DNA of 64,000 bases from Methylobacter sp. Its GTDB lineage: Bacteria; Pseudomonadota; Gammaproteobacteria; Methylococcales; Methylomonadaceae. The stretch is from positions 1-64,000 of the forward strand of contig JAUYMY010000083.1 in NCBI GenBank assembly GCA_030699385.1, written 5' to 3'. Under the pieces are notes generated by a model, which did no database searches, was not told the origin of the DNA, and was given only the letters and a program-made list of their open reading frames with translations. Of the stretch, positions 8,272-17,425 are shown in pieces. The stretch's first letter is position 1. The number at the start of each line of letters is the position of its first letter. A program made the position numbers and the translations under genes.

Positions 8272-11200
8272 ATGGACAAGCGCGTTCCCCCTCTCCTCTC
8301 GAATATGTTGGCGAATACCCATCGCTGTTGTCTGTTACTTGCGGTATTAGCCGCCATGACCGCGCTGTTCTTTTTATCACCCGGCGCTTATTTTGTGATG
8401 ACGCCGCAAAATTTCCTGCCGTTGCATACCTTGCTGGAATTTTTCTCAGTGATGGTCGCCTTTATGATCTTTGGCGTGACTTGGCACAGTTTATCGCCCA
8501 ACCGTCCCGCCAATATCACCTTGCTCAGTTGTGCGATGCTGGCTTCCGGCCTGCTGGATTTTGGCCACACCCTTTCTTATAAAGGGATGCCTGATTTTGT
8601 CACCCCCTCCTCGCCAGAAAAAGGCATTGCTTTTTGGTTAGCGGCCCGATTTACCGTGGCGCTGGCTCTGTGTATTACCTCATTTATGAGCACAACGCCG
8701 TTGCCTAAACCGCAAATCCGCTATCAACTGCTGCTCGGTTTGTGCCTGTACACGCTGCTGATTTACTGGGTGGTACTGTTTTATCCGATGATTATGCCGC
8801 GCACCTTCATTGAAGGTCAGGGCTTAACCGGCTTTAAAGTCGCCTGCGAGTGGGGCATTATTACTCTACTCTGTGTAGCGGCGGGTCGTTTTAAGCGACA
8901 GGCCTACCATTCAGACACGCACAATCTAAAATCTTATTTTTTTGCCGCCGCCCTGATTTTTGTAATGAGCGAGCTGTTCTTTACCCAATATAAATCAACC
9001 AGCGATGCGTTTAATGTATTGGGTCATCTCTATAAAATCCTCGGTTATTTCTTTCTTTATCAGGCCGTCTTTGTCACCACAATTCAAACACCTTATCTGA
9101 AAGTTGGGCAACAGCAAGCCCGATACCGACAATTATTCGACAACATGACCTCCTGCGGCGTAGTTTATCAAGCGATTGACAATGGAAAAGATTTTATCTT
9201 TCTGGAAGTTAATCATGCCGCCGAACGCACGGAAAAAATAAGCCGAGAGCATTTTATCGGTCGCCGTTTGACTACTATTTTCCCTGGCGTCATTGATTTC
9301 GGCTTGCTTGAGGTATTGCGCCGGGTTTGGCGCAGCGGCCAGCCCGAGCATTTTTCTGCCCATTATTATCAGGACGAGCGTGTCGCCGGTTGGCGGGAAA
9401 ACTACCTGTATCGATTGGAAGACGGCAATCTGGTGGCTATTTACGATGACATTACCGAACGTAAATTGGCCGAACAGGCATTGCAAGAAAGTGAGAAAAA
9501 TTTTCGGGCCATTTTTGAAACCGCTGCCATTGGCATGGCCGAAGCCAATCCCGCAACAGGGCAATTTTTGCGCGTCAATGCCAAGTTCTGTGAAATGACC
9601 GGCTATTCAGCCCACGAATTACTGAGCAAAACCTTTGCCATGATTACTCATCCCGATGATAGACATAAAAACATAGACAATTGGCGCCGCATGGCACGCG
9701 GTGAAACACCTGAATATGTGACTGAAAAACGCTATATTCACAAAGCCGGCCATGAAATATGGGTGCATTTGAATGTGGTCGCGCTCCGCGATGAAACGGG
9801 TGAAATAAGCCGCACTCTGGCGGCTATTGCCGATATTACCACTCGCAAACAGGCTGAAACTGACCGCCGCCGCCATGATCGCGAGCTCAAGTCTATTTTT
9901 GATGTGCTGCCCGATCTTTATTTTCGTCTGTGCTCGAAAGGCACTATACAGAGCTATTATGCCAATCCAAGCGCGATGGACACGCTCTACGCGCTACCGG
10001 AGCACTATCTCGGCAAGCCCTTTATCGATATCCTGCCGCCGGCACAAGCTATCCTGTTTGCGGCCAAACTCAACGAACAGCAAAATAGTGAGCGGATCAT
10101 TGCGTTTGAATACCAACTCGCAGGCACCCATGGCGAGCGCTACTACGAAGCGCGTCTGACGCGTTTTGCCGACAGCGGCGATATTATCGTGTTGATACGC
10201 GACGTCGCCGAACGCAAACAACTGGAACAGCAATTACAACAAGCGCAAAAAATGGAAGCCTTGGGGCAACTGACCGGCGGCATTGCTCACGATTTCAATA
10301 ATATTTTGGCGGCCATACTCGGTTACTCCAACCTGGCACTGGAACGCTGCGTATCAGACCCTAACGATAAACTGGCACGTTATCTGGGCGAAGTCATTTC
10401 CGCCAGTGAACGGGCGCGTGATCTCATCGCCAAAATGCTGGCTTACAGCCGAACCTCTGCGGTGGTGGACAGCGCTCCTCTGAATATAGCCCAAGAAGTT
10501 GAAAAAGCGGTCGCTATGTTGTCGGTTGCTATTCCAGCGGGTATTAAAGTCGCCACTCAGCTAGACCCGAATGTGCCCCCGGTACGCATTGATCCGATTG
10601 ATATACAACAGGTGTTAATTAATCTGGCGGTTAATTCCCGCGACGCCATCGGCGAACAAGGCCGCATCGACATCAGCCTAAAACGTGCCTGGGTTGCGCG
10701 TAAAGTCTGCGCTGTTTGTCACACTATCATTACCGGTGAGTATGTCGTTCTGGAAGTGAAAGACAGCGGCGAAGGCATTCCGCTCAATGCGCGGCAACGT
10801 ATTTTCGACCCTTTTTTTACCACCAAAACAATTGGTAAAGGCTCAGGGCTCGGCTTAAGTATGGTGCAAGGCGTGGTCATAAAAAACAATGCGCATGTGT
10901 TAATAGAAACCAGCCCTGACTGGGGCACCTCTTTTTGTTTATTATTTCCCTTTGCCGATGCTGAAGCGCCTGCGTTAGCGACTTTCGTACCTGCGCCACT
11001 GGCACAAAAAACCAGGAGTCAACGTATTTGGGTGGTGGAAGATCAAGAAGCACTAGCCGGTTATTATCTGGAACTCCTGCAGGAACAGGGTTATCAGGTC
11101 AGCATTTTTACTGACCCCACCGTGGCGCTACATAATTTTCAACTCGCGCCGGACAGCGTGGAGTTAATTCTCACTGACCAGACCATGCCGCACTTAAGCG

Positions 11201-11409
11201 GTGCCGAACTTGCCCGCGCAGTACTGGCGCTTAGACCGGACTTGCCGATTATTCTGGTCACCGGCTATAGCGAGCGGATTAATGCAGAGGCCGCAAAAAA
11301 TCTGGGCATTCGCTGTTATTTAAATAAGCCGGTAGACGGCAAAAAATTGCTGAACGTACTGGCCGCAGAACTCAATAGCAACAGCTTTAGCCAAAGGGAT
11401 GGAACATGA
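8272..11409 (+). CDS. MASE3-PAS hybrid sensor histidine kinase with C-terminal receiver
   Basis: Membrane hybrid kinase of about 1045 aa. The first 270 residues hold about eight hydrophobic helices with HTLLEFFSVMVAFMIFGVTWHS, typical of the MASE3 sensor. Three PAS-like segments follow (from YRQLFDNMTS, from NFRAIFETAAIGMAEA, and from ELKSIFDVLPDLYFRL), then a kinase with H673 in GGIAHDFNNILAAILGYSN, an N-box NLAVNSRDAI, a CAVC pair before the G1 box, and GLGLSMVQGVV. A receiver ends the protein with D969 in ILTDQTMPHLSG. ATG 8272 is chosen; an in-frame TTG lies 15 bases upstream. Its stop overlaps the start of the HD-GYP gene (ATGA), so the partner is probably that regulator. Signal unknown. 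Confidence 0.93.
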   Translation: MDKRVPPLLSNMLANTHRCCLLLAVLAAMTALFFLSPGAYFVMTPQNFLPLHTLLEFFSVMVAFMIFGVTWHSLSPNRPANITLLSCAMLASGLLDFGHTLSYKGMPDFVTPSSPEKGIAFWLAARFTVALALCITSFMSTTPLPKPQIRYQLLLGLCLYTLLIYWVVLFYPMIMPRTFIEGQGLTGFKVACEWGIITLLCVAAGRFKRQAYHSDTHNLKSYFFAAALIFVMSELFFTQYKSTSDAFNVLGHLYKILGYFFLYQAVFVTTIQTPYLKVGQQQARYRQLFDNMTSCGVVYQAIDNGKDFIFLEVNHAAERTEKISREHFIGRRLTTIFPGVIDFGLLEVLRRVWRSGQPEHFSAHYYQDERVAGWRENYLYRLEDGNLVAIYDDITERKLAEQALQESEKNFRAIFETAAIGMAEANPATGQFLRVNAKFCEMTGYSAHELLSKTFAMITHPDDRHKNIDNWRRMARGETPEYVTEKRYIHKAGHEIWVHLNVVALRDETGEISRTLAAIADITTRKQAETDRRRHDRELKSIFDVLPDLYFRLCSKGTIQSYYANPSAMDTLYALPEHYLGKPFIDILPPAQAILFAAKLNEQQNSERIIAFEYQLAGTHGERYYEARLTRFADSGDIIVLIRDVAERKQLEQQLQQAQKMEALGQLTGGIAHDFNNILAAILGYSNLALERCVSDPNDKLARYLGEVISASERARDLIAKMLAYSRTSAVVDSAPLNIAQEVEKAVAMLSVAIPAGIKVATQLDPNVPPVRIDPIDIQQVLINLAVNSRDAIGEQGRIDISLKRAWVARKVCAVCHTIITGEYVVLEVKDSGEGIPLNARQRIFDPFFTTKTIGKGSGLGLSMVQGVVIKNNAHVLIETSPDWGTSFCLLFPFADAEAPALATFVPAPLAQKTRSQRIWVVEDQEALAGYYLELLQEQGYQVSIFTDPTVALHNFQLAPDSVELILTDQTMPHLSGAELARAVLALRPDLPIILVTGYSERINAEAAKNLGIRCYLNKPVDGKKLLNVLAAELNSNSFSQRDGT

Positions 11410-12479
11410 TTGAAAATAATGAGCGTCACGCGATGATTTTATGCTACCCCTACCGGGTGTTAATCGTCGATGATGATGTGGTACACCGAGCCTTGGAAAA
11501 AGAAATCTTACAAGCACCTAAGTATGCTGTAACCGAGGCCGCTTCGGGCGCTGAAGCCTTGCAACTTCTGAGCGAACAGCCGTTCGATGTGGTGCTGCTG
11601 GATAAAAAAATGCCTATCATGAATGGCGACGAAGTCTGTAGACGCATTCGCTGTGATCTGGAACTGGAGTTATTACCTGTCATTATGGTCACCGGCGATA
11701 GCAGCAGTGATAATTTGTCCTGTAGTTTAGGTGTCGGCGCCACTGATTTCATCAGCAAACCCTATTTACCTCAGGAACTGATTGCCCGTCTGGATAGCGC
11801 GGTTAACCGCAAGCGCCTGACCGATCAACTCGATAGCGCCGAATCTATGCTGTTCGCTCTCGCCCGCATGGTCGAAGCCAAGGACCAAAATACTGGCGAC
11901 CATTGCTCCCGTTTAGCCCATATCAGCGTGGTCTTGGGGCAAGCACTGGGCTTAGGGCCTGAATATCTGAAGGCGCTACGCCGTGGAGGCGTCATGCACG
12001 ACATTGGCAAACTGGGCATTCCTGACAGTATTCTGCTTAAACCGGGCAAACTGAGCGAAGACGAATGGTCAATCATGCGTCAGCATCCTGAAATCGGCGC
12101 CCGTCTGGTTAAGGACCTCAAAAGTATGCAACTGACATTGCCTATCATCCGTCATCACCATGAACGCTGGGACGGCGGCGGTTATCCCGATGGCTTATCC
12201 GGTAAAAACATTCCGTTGCTGGCGCGAGTCTTTCAGATTGCCGATATTTATGATGCACTGGCCAACGAGCGCCCTTACAAACCGGCGATGTCCAGAGAGC
12301 AAGTCATCAGCATCATGGAAGAAGAAATCGACAAAGGCTGGCGCGATCCCGAACTCAGCGCCGTGTTTATCGATATTTTACGCCGGCGGCCTCAGGATCT
12401 TGCCTTGCCGCCGAATCTTGATAATGATTTGGGCAGCGATTTATTTGCCGATATTGCCAGAACGGGAACACGGGATTAA
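11406..12479 (+). CDS. HD-GYP response regulator (cyclic di-GMP phosphodiesterase)
   Basis: RpfG-like protein of 357 aa: receiver (about 15-135, VLIVDDDVVHRAL, acceptor D66 in VVLLDKKMPIMNG, lysine in ISKPYLP) followed by an HD-GYP domain (about 150-330). The metal dyad is H198-D199 in VMHDIGKLGIPD, and the HHHERWDGGGYPDGL block carries the GYP motif. It predicts hydrolysis of cyclic di-GMP in the cytoplasm on phosphorylation. It overlaps the hybrid kinase by four bases, the strongest hint for its cognate kinase. The tail past residue 330 is acidic and of no known family. Confidence 0.94.
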   Translation: MIENNERHAMILCYPYRVLIVDDDVVHRALEKEILQAPKYAVTEAASGAEALQLLSEQPFDVVLLDKKMPIMNGDEVCRRIRCDLELELLPVIMVTGDSSSDNLSCSLGVGATDFISKPYLPQELIARLDSAVNRKRLTDQLDSAESMLFALARMVEAKDQNTGDHCSRLAHISVVLGQALGLGPEYLKALRRGGVMHDIGKLGIPDSILLKPGKLSEDEWSIMRQHPEIGARLVKDLKSMQLTLPIIRHHHERWDGGGYPDGLSGKNIPLLARVFQIADIYDALANERPYKPAMSREQVISIMEEEIDKGWRDPELSAVFIDILRRRPQDLALPPNLDNDLGSDLFADIARTGTRD

Positions 12480-12590
12480 CACCGCCCACTTATCTCACTC
12501 ACTCACAAACCCGAATATTTCCCTACAATCAACTGAAATACCCTCGCACTCTCTGCTCGACCGCCTTTAATACGCAACTGGAGCGCCTAG

Positions 12591-13011
12591 CTGGTGCTGC
12601 TGATAGGCTTAGCCATGACCGGGGCTTTGGCTTATTCGTTCAAGTCGATAGAAGATGCCAAAGCGTGGGACCGCTTTATCTCTGATTGCAAGCAGGCACA
12701 GCTCAATATTGAAGCGCGCCTGCGTGCCCACGGACAAATACAGGAAGGCGGCGCAGCATTATTTGAAGCGTCCGTGCGTATCCGTCAACAAAAATGGCGC
12801 ACCGACAAGGACAGTCCGCCGGCTTCTTATCTGGAAGAGGTTATCAAAGCCGGTGAACGGGCGCGGAATTTGGTCGCGTACATGCTGACCTATAGCCGCA
12901 ACCGGACCGAAGATGGCGCCTGACCCTCTGGTTAAAGAAGTGCTTAAAATGCTCGCCTCCACTATTCCATCCGGTATTAAACTGCAAAACACCTTAGGAA
13001 GTGTTTTGTAA
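12591..13011 (+). pseudogene. Relic of a CHASE-domain hybrid histidine kinase
   Basis: The readable N-terminal part has a membrane helix (LVLLIGLAMTGALAYSF) and a CHASE-like start with CKQAQLNIEARLRAHGQ and GAALFEASVRIRQQKWR. It then jumps directly into a kinase dimerisation segment, EVIKAGERARNLVAYMLTYSR, which matches the same region of the kinase at 8272 (EVISASERARDLIAKMLAYSR). After a frame change DPLVKEVLKMLASTIPSGIK also matches that kinase (EVEKAVAMLSVAIPAGIK). The rest is gone. This is a large internal deletion plus a frameshift, not a functional short protein. Confidence 0.75.
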
Positions 13012-13251
13012 AATGGCCGGGCTTGATACCGGTAATCTGCTCGGTGTTGTATTTATGGGTTGAATTCGCCATCTTCCCCCAAACCATCGACAAATAACTT
13101 TTACAATCAGCAGATTTGTTCCTAACAACTTCAAATAGTGCGAATCTGGTCGCTATCTTTTGCTAAAAACAGAATATCTGGACAAAATCCCATAAATTGG
13201 GCAAAATTAGCGGCTAATTATGCTCCTTAACCCTAACTGACTTGCAGATTA
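13012..13251. other. Intergenic stretch before aroQ
   Basis: About 240 bp without a gene. A weak promoter-like pair, TTGGGC (13197) and TATGCT (13219) with a 16-bp spacer, lies shortly before aroQ. Nothing else stands out. Confidence 0.35.
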
Positions 13252-13698
13252 ATGGCGACTATCACCGTTTTAAATGGGCCGAATTTAAACCTGTTAGGTA
13301 TTCGCGAACCCGGTCTTTACGGCACTAAAAACCTCGCCGATATTCAGCAACAGCTGGAACAAAAAGCTACAGAACTGGGGCATCAGCTCAATTTTTATCA
13401 AAACAATGCTGAACACCAAATCATAGAATTGATACACGCCGCTTATCATGCCCAAGTTGGTTTCATCATTATCAATCCGGCCGCTTTTACCCATACCAGC
13501 GTCGCCCTGCGCGATGCGCTGCTAGCTACCAAAATCCCTTTTATAGAGGTTCATTTATCCAACGTCCACGCACGCGAACCTTTTAGAAAACACTCCTATT
13601 TCTCCGATATTGCCCAAGGCGTTATCTGCGGATTAGGCGCAACAGGATACGAACTGGCCTTACTGGCCGCTCATCAGATATTAACCGAGAGACATTAA
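13252..13698 (+). CDS. aroQ: 3-dehydroquinate dehydratase, type II
   Basis: Type II dehydroquinase, 148 aa, third step of the shikimate pathway (3-dehydroquinate to 3-dehydroshikimate), cytoplasmic dodecamer in known members. The active-site signature [19 protein letters not shown] opens the protein, with the catalytic tyrosine in the LYG segment. [17 protein letters not shown] supplies substrate-binding residues, [17 protein letters not shown] holds the catalytic His region, and [14 protein letters not shown] closes it. It is full length. It starts the conserved string aroQ-accB-accC, with accB only four bases downstream. Confidence 0.97.
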   Translation: MATITVLNGPNLNLLGIREPGLYGTKNLADIQQQLEQKATELGHQLNFYQNNAEHQIIELIHAAYHAQVGFIIINPAAFTHTSVALRDALLATKIPFIEVHLSNVHAREPFRKHSYFSDIAQGVICGLGATGYELALLAAHQILTERH

Positions 13699-13702
13699 AA
13701 CC

Positions 13703-14146
13703 ATGGATATTAGAAAAATAAAAAAACTCATCGAGATTATCGAAGAATCCGACATTGCCGAACTGGAAATTAAAGAAGGCGAAGAATCCATCCGTATCAG
13801 CCGTTATTCCGCCGCACCTGCGACGGTCGCTTATACGCCTGCACCCGCTGCCGCGCCTGCTACAGCAACTACGGCAACTGCGGCACTCGCGCCTGTCGAG
13901 GAAAAAATCACCGGCCATGTGGTTAAATCGCCGATGGTCGGCACCTTTTACCGCTCAGCCTCACCCGGCACAAAGGTTTTTGCCGAAATCGGCCAATCCG
14001 TTCAGGTCGGCGACACCTTGTGCATCATTGAAGCGATGAAAATCCTTAACCAGATTGAGTCGGACAAGAGCGGCACTGTCACCAAAATTCTGGTTGAAAA
14101 CGCCGAACCTGTCGAATACGGCCAACCCTTATTCATCATTGAATAA
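13703..14146 (+). CDS. accB: Acetyl-CoA carboxylase biotin carboxyl carrier protein
   Basis: BCCP subunit of acetyl-CoA carboxylase, 147 aa, carries biotin between the carboxylase and transferase for fatty acid synthesis. The N-terminal [20 protein letters not shown] is the family dimer helix. It is followed by a flexible Ala/Pro/Thr-rich linker (about 37-65) and the biotinyl domain, with [12 protein letters not shown] and the biotinylated lysine K113 in [11 protein letters not shown]. The usual EAMKM is EAMKI here, a tolerated change. Position directly between aroQ and accC is the common gammaproteobacterial order. Confidence 0.97.
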   Translation: MDIRKIKKLIEIIEESDIAELEIKEGEESIRISRYSAAPATVAYTPAPAAAPATATTATAALAPVEEKITGHVVKSPMVGTFYRSASPGTKVFAEIGQSVQVGDTLCIIEAMKILNQIESDKSGTVTKILVENAEPVEYGQPLFIIE

Positions 14147-14165
14147 CATCAAGGACGGAAAGCTC

Positions 14166-15509
14166 ATGTTCGATAAAATCGTTATCGCCAATCGCGGCGA
14201 GATTGCATTGCGTATTTTGCGCGCGTGCCGGGAATTAGGCATTAAAGTTGTCGCTGTGCATTCCGAGGCCGACCGCGACCTAAAACACGTGCGTCTGGCC
14301 GATGAATCAGTCTGTATCGGCCCTGCCGCATCCGCTGACAGCTATTTGAATATTCCGGCCATCATCAGCGCCGCTGAAGTGACCGACGCCGAAGCTATTC
14401 ATCCCGGCTACGGCTTTTTGTCCGAAAATGCCGACTTTTCCGAAAAGGTCAAACAAAGCGGCTTTGTTTTCATCGGCCCGAATGCCGAAACCATCCGCAT
14501 GATGGGCGACAAGATTTCCGCCAAAAATGCAATGATTGCAGCCGGAATTCCTTGTGTTCCGGGCAACAATGACCCCTTGTCGGACGACAGTAAAAAGAAC
14601 CTGAAGCTGGCACAGGAAATCGGCTATCCGGTCATCATCAAAGCCGCTGGCGGCGGCGGTGGGCGCGGTATGCGCACCGTACATACTGAAGCGGCGTTAA
14701 TCAATGCGATAGCAATGACCAAAGCGGAAGCGGGTACGGCGTTCGGCAATCCCACCGTGTACATGGAAAAGTTTCTGGAAGACCCCCGGCACATCGAGTT
14801 TCAGGTCATGGCCGACTCGCACGGCAACGCCATTCATTTGGGCGAACGCGACTGCTCGATGCAGCGCCGCCATCAAAAAGTGGTCGAAGAAGCGCCTGCA
14901 CCCGGCATCACCGAAGAACAACGCAAGCTGATAGGTGAGCGCTGCGCCAAAGCCTGTGTTGATATTGGCTATTTAGGCGCGGGAACCTTTGAGTTTTTAT
15001 ACGAAAAAGGCGAGTTTTATTTCATTGAAATGAACACCCGCGTACAGGTTGAGCATCCGGTCACCGAAATGGTCACCGGTTTTGACATCGTCAAAGAACA
15101 ACTGCGCATTGCGGCGGGTTTGCCGTTATCGATAACCCAAGACCAGGTCAAAATCCAGGGCCATGCGATTGAGTGCCGGTTAAACGCCGAAGACCCCAAG
15201 ACCTTCATGCCCTGCCCCGGCACCATCGACCAGTTCCACATGCCCGGCGGCCCCGGCATCCGTTGCGAAACGCATATTTACAACGGCTATAAAGTACCGC
15301 CTTATTACGATTCGATGATAGGCAAGCTAATTGCCCACGGCGAAGACCGCAAAAGCGCGATTGCCCGGATGAACACCGCGTTAAGCGAAATCATCATCGA
15401 CGGCATTAAAACCAATATCCCGCTGCAGCACGACATCATGAACGACAGCGCCTTTGCCGCCGGCGGGCAGAATATCCATTATTTGGAAAAGAAATTGGGG
15501 CTTTATTAG
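14166..15509 (+). CDS. accC: Acetyl-CoA carboxylase biotin carboxylase subunit
   Basis: Biotin carboxylase, 447 aa, ATP- and bicarbonate-dependent carboxylation of biotin on AccB. Start [20 protein letters not shown] at ATG 14166 with AAGGACGG upstream; an earlier in-frame ATG inside accB is rejected. The ATP-grasp glycine loop [14 protein letters not shown], the [30 protein letters not shown] block and [20 protein letters not shown] with the catalytic Glu/Asn/Arg residues are all intact. Length is normal. It lies 19 bp after accB. A palindromic repeat and a toxin-antitoxin pair separate it from prmA. Confidence 0.98.
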   Translation: MFDKIVIANRGEIALRILRACRELGIKVVAVHSEADRDLKHVRLADESVCIGPAASADSYLNIPAIISAAEVTDAEAIHPGYGFLSENADFSEKVKQSGFVFIGPNAETIRMMGDKISAKNAMIAAGIPCVPGNNDPLSDDSKKNLKLAQEIGYPVIIKAAGGGGGRGMRTVHTEAALINAIAMTKAEAGTAFGNPTVYMEKFLEDPRHIEFQVMADSHGNAIHLGERDCSMQRRHQKVVEEAPAPGITEEQRKLIGERCAKACVDIGYLGAGTFEFLYEKGEFYFIEMNTRVQVEHPVTEMVTGFDIVKEQLRIAAGLPLSITQDQVKIQGHAIECRLNAEDPKTFMPCPGTIDQFHMPGGPGIRCETHIYNGYKVPPYYDSMIGKLIAHGEDRKSAIARMNTALSEIIIDGIKTNIPLQHDIMNDSAFAAGGQNIHYLEKKLGLY

Positions 15510-15514
15510 TTTAT

Positions 15515-15651
15515 GTAAGATGGGTACGACTGCATGGACGCAGGAGGTAGAGCAATGCAGGAGCGATTGCCGAGAGGCAATAGCCGAAACCCATCATATT
15601 CAATATCCATGCAATGGGGGGCGCGTTGCTCTACCCACCCTGCGTGCTACA
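15515..15651. repeat. Imperfect palindromic intergenic repeat after accC
   Basis: Contains inverted segments GGTAGAGCAA (15546-15555) and TTGCTCTACC (15626-15635) and the outer GACGCAG/CTGCGTGC arms, so the whole stretch can fold. It sits 3' of accC and could help end transcription or protect the mRNA end, though no clear U tract follows. Confidence 0.55.
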
Positions 15652-15725
15652 TGACTTTGTCAGATTACACGCCTTGAGCAGACAACAGAAACCATTGTTC
15701 GTACTATTTGGCTGGAGAATAAGTC

Positions 15726-15938
15726 ATGCTACAAGAACAGATCATTAATGAAATCAATCATATTCCAAATGACAAACTCAACGAGCTGTATGACTTAATT
15801 CATTATTTCCGATTAGGTTTATTGTACGAGCAACAAGAATTGGACACGAAAAATACTTACCCATTACGCGGAACAAAAATTCGTTACGAGCAACCTTTTG
15901 AGTCTGTTGCAGAAAATGATTGGCAAGCGCTTAAATGA
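15726..15938 (+). CDS. Antitoxin, DUF2281-like
   Basis: Small protein of 70 aa. The N-terminal LQEQIINEINHIPNDKLNELYDLIHYFRLG matches the DUF2281/VapB-like pattern (helical, ends in a short linker), and the C-terminal half is polar and probably binds the toxin. It overlaps the downstream PIN gene by four bases (ATGA), the usual arrangement of an antitoxin before its toxin. Such antitoxins neutralise the PIN nuclease and commonly repress their own operon. Start ATG 15726 is preceded by GGAGAATAAG. The pair lies between accC and prmA, which are adjacent or near neighbours in many relatives, so it looks inserted. Confidence 0.8.
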   Translation: MLQEQIINEINHIPNDKLNELYDLIHYFRLGLLYEQQELDTKNTYPLRGTKIRYEQPFESVAENDWQALK

Positions 15939-16345
15939 TTTTGCTGGACACCCATATTTGGCTATGGTGGATTCACGGTGATGACCGCTTAACAAAAGAA
16001 TATGCAAAGTTATTACAACGACATGAAAAGCAAGGCTTAGGCGTGAGCGTTATTTCTTGCTGGGAAATCGCTAAATTAGTTGAATACCAACGCCTAGAAC
16101 TACCTTGTTCAGTCAATGAATGGATAACACAAGCACTTGCTTATCCGCATATCCAGTTGCTGAATTTAACCCCACAAATTGCACTGGAGGCAACCCAGTT
16201 GCCTCAACCGTTTCATCGAGACCCGGCTGATCAAATAATCGTTGCAACCGCCCGTATTCATGGCTGCCAGTTAATGACTTTAGACGGCAAAATTCGCAAT
16301 TATCGGCATGTTGAATTATTACCGACAAACAACCCACCTTTTTAA
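15935..16345 (+). CDS. PIN-domain toxin (VapC-like ribonuclease)
   Basis: PIN nuclease of 136 aa. The first acidic residue is D5 in MILLDTHIWLWW, followed by the conserved Glu in VSVISCWEIAKLVE, and the C-terminal block HRDPADQIIVATARIHGCQLMTLD supplies the two further acidic residues. These coordinate metal for RNA cleavage in the family. It is full length with no disruption and overlaps its antitoxin gene. The RNA target cannot be told from sequence. It ends 14 bp before prmA, so read-through into prmA is possible. Confidence 0.9.
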   Translation: MILLDTHIWLWWIHGDDRLTKEYAKLLQRHEKQGLGVSVISCWEIAKLVEYQRLELPCSVNEWITQALAYPHIQLLNLTPQIALEATQLPQPFHRDPADQIIVATARIHGCQLMTLDGKIRNYRHVELLPTNNPPF

Positions 16346-16359
16346 TCGAATCTCCTCAC

Positions 16360-17250
16360 ATGACTTGGCACCAAATTTCCGTTATCACCACTGAAGACCT
16401 TGCCCCTAAACTTGCCGATTATTTCGACAAGCTCGGCGCGGTGTCCGTCACTTACATGGACGCTGAAGACGAGCCGGTGTACGAGCCGGCTATCGGCGAA
16501 ACCAAAATATGGACGAATACTGAAGTCATTGCGCTGTATGAACTGGACGCAGAACCGGAACTTATCAAGACGCAGATTTATAAAAAGTTTAACTCAGAAC
16601 AATTGCACGACTGGCGCTATGAGCGGGTAGAAGACCAAGAGTGGGAACGCGCCTGGATGGAATATTACAAGCCGATGAAATTTGCTGACAGGCTCTGGGT
16701 TTGCCCGACCGATCAGGAACAATACGAGCCAGGCACGGTTTGCCTGACGCTTGATCCGGGACTGGCGTTCGGCACCGGCACCCATCCGACCACCGCTCTG
16801 TGTCTGGAATGGCTGGCCAGCCACGACTTGGCCGATAAAAATGTCATCGATTACGGCTGCGGTTCCGGCATTCTGGCGGTTGCAGCTATTCTGTTGGGCG
16901 CCAAACACGCGCACGCAGTCGATATTGACCCGCAAGCCATCACTGCGACCCAAAGCAATGCGCTAAAAAACCAGGTGCTGGATAAAATCGCCTGTTATCT
17001 GCCCGAACACTTTACGCCGTTTCAGGCTGACATTGTGCTGGCCAATATTCTGGCGAAACCTTTAATTGATATGGCGGAACAAATTTCCGGCCTAGTCGCG
17101 CCGGGCGGCCAACTGGTTTTATCGGGCATTTTGCAAGAGCAGGCCGAGTCGGTGATGGCGGCTTATCGAACTTACATAACATTTGCAGCGCCGGTACAAC
17201 AGGAAGACTGGATTAGGCTTGAAGGCATTAAGCTGATTTCTGAGAAATAA
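16360..17250 (+). CDS. prmA: Ribosomal protein L11 methyltransferase
   Basis: PrmA, 296 aa, trimethylates lysines of ribosomal protein L11. The N-terminal substrate domain starts MTWHQISVITTEDLAPKL; the SAM-dependent methyltransferase domain has LDPGLAFGTGTHPTTALCLEW, VIDYGCGSGILAVAAILLGA and DIVLANILAKPL, all signature motifs of the family. The last codons (IKLISEK) and the TAA stop lie inside the outer repeat of MITE copy 2, so the extreme C terminus may have been supplied by that insertion. Adjacent upstream is the toxin-antitoxin pair; downstream is rlmI. Confidence 0.96.
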   Translation: MTWHQISVITTEDLAPKLADYFDKLGAVSVTYMDAEDEPVYEPAIGETKIWTNTEVIALYELDAEPELIKTQIYKKFNSEQLHDWRYERVEDQEWERAWMEYYKPMKFADRLWVCPTDQEQYEPGTVCLTLDPGLAFGTGTHPTTALCLEWLASHDLADKNVIDYGCGSGILAVAAILLGAKHAHAVDIDPQAITATQSNALKNQVLDKIACYLPEHFTPFQADIVLANILAKPLIDMAEQISGLVAPGGQLVLSGILQEQAESVMAAYRTYITFAAPVQQEDWIRLEGIKLISEK

Positions 17251-17347
17251 CATTCTTTGTAATCAAAACAGAGTCCACGAAAATTTCGTGTTTTTCGTGT
17301 CTTTCGTGGACAATTTTTGGCATGTCCTTTTCAGGAAACCACCTAAG
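17228..17347 (+). mobile_element. MITE-like repeat, copy 2
   Basis: Left end TTAAGCTGATTTCTGAG overlaps the end of prmA. The inner palindrome is GTCCACGAAA (17272) and TTTCGTGGAC (17303), and the right end GTCCTTTTCAGGAAACCACCTAAG (in two pieces 17324-17347) is the inverted outer repeat. This is the shortest copy (120 bp), with little between the inner arms. Confidence 0.8.
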
Positions 17348-17425
17348 CTGAAAACCTGAGCTGGCCGCCACACAGCGCAAGCCGAATAAACGCCCTTTCA
17401 TCTATTTTTTAACTCATTTAATACT

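Noticed and set aside
8253-8582. Overlapping plus-strand frame at the start of the MASE3 kinase
   Set aside because: It is in another frame of the confidently identified membrane domain and shows no family features.
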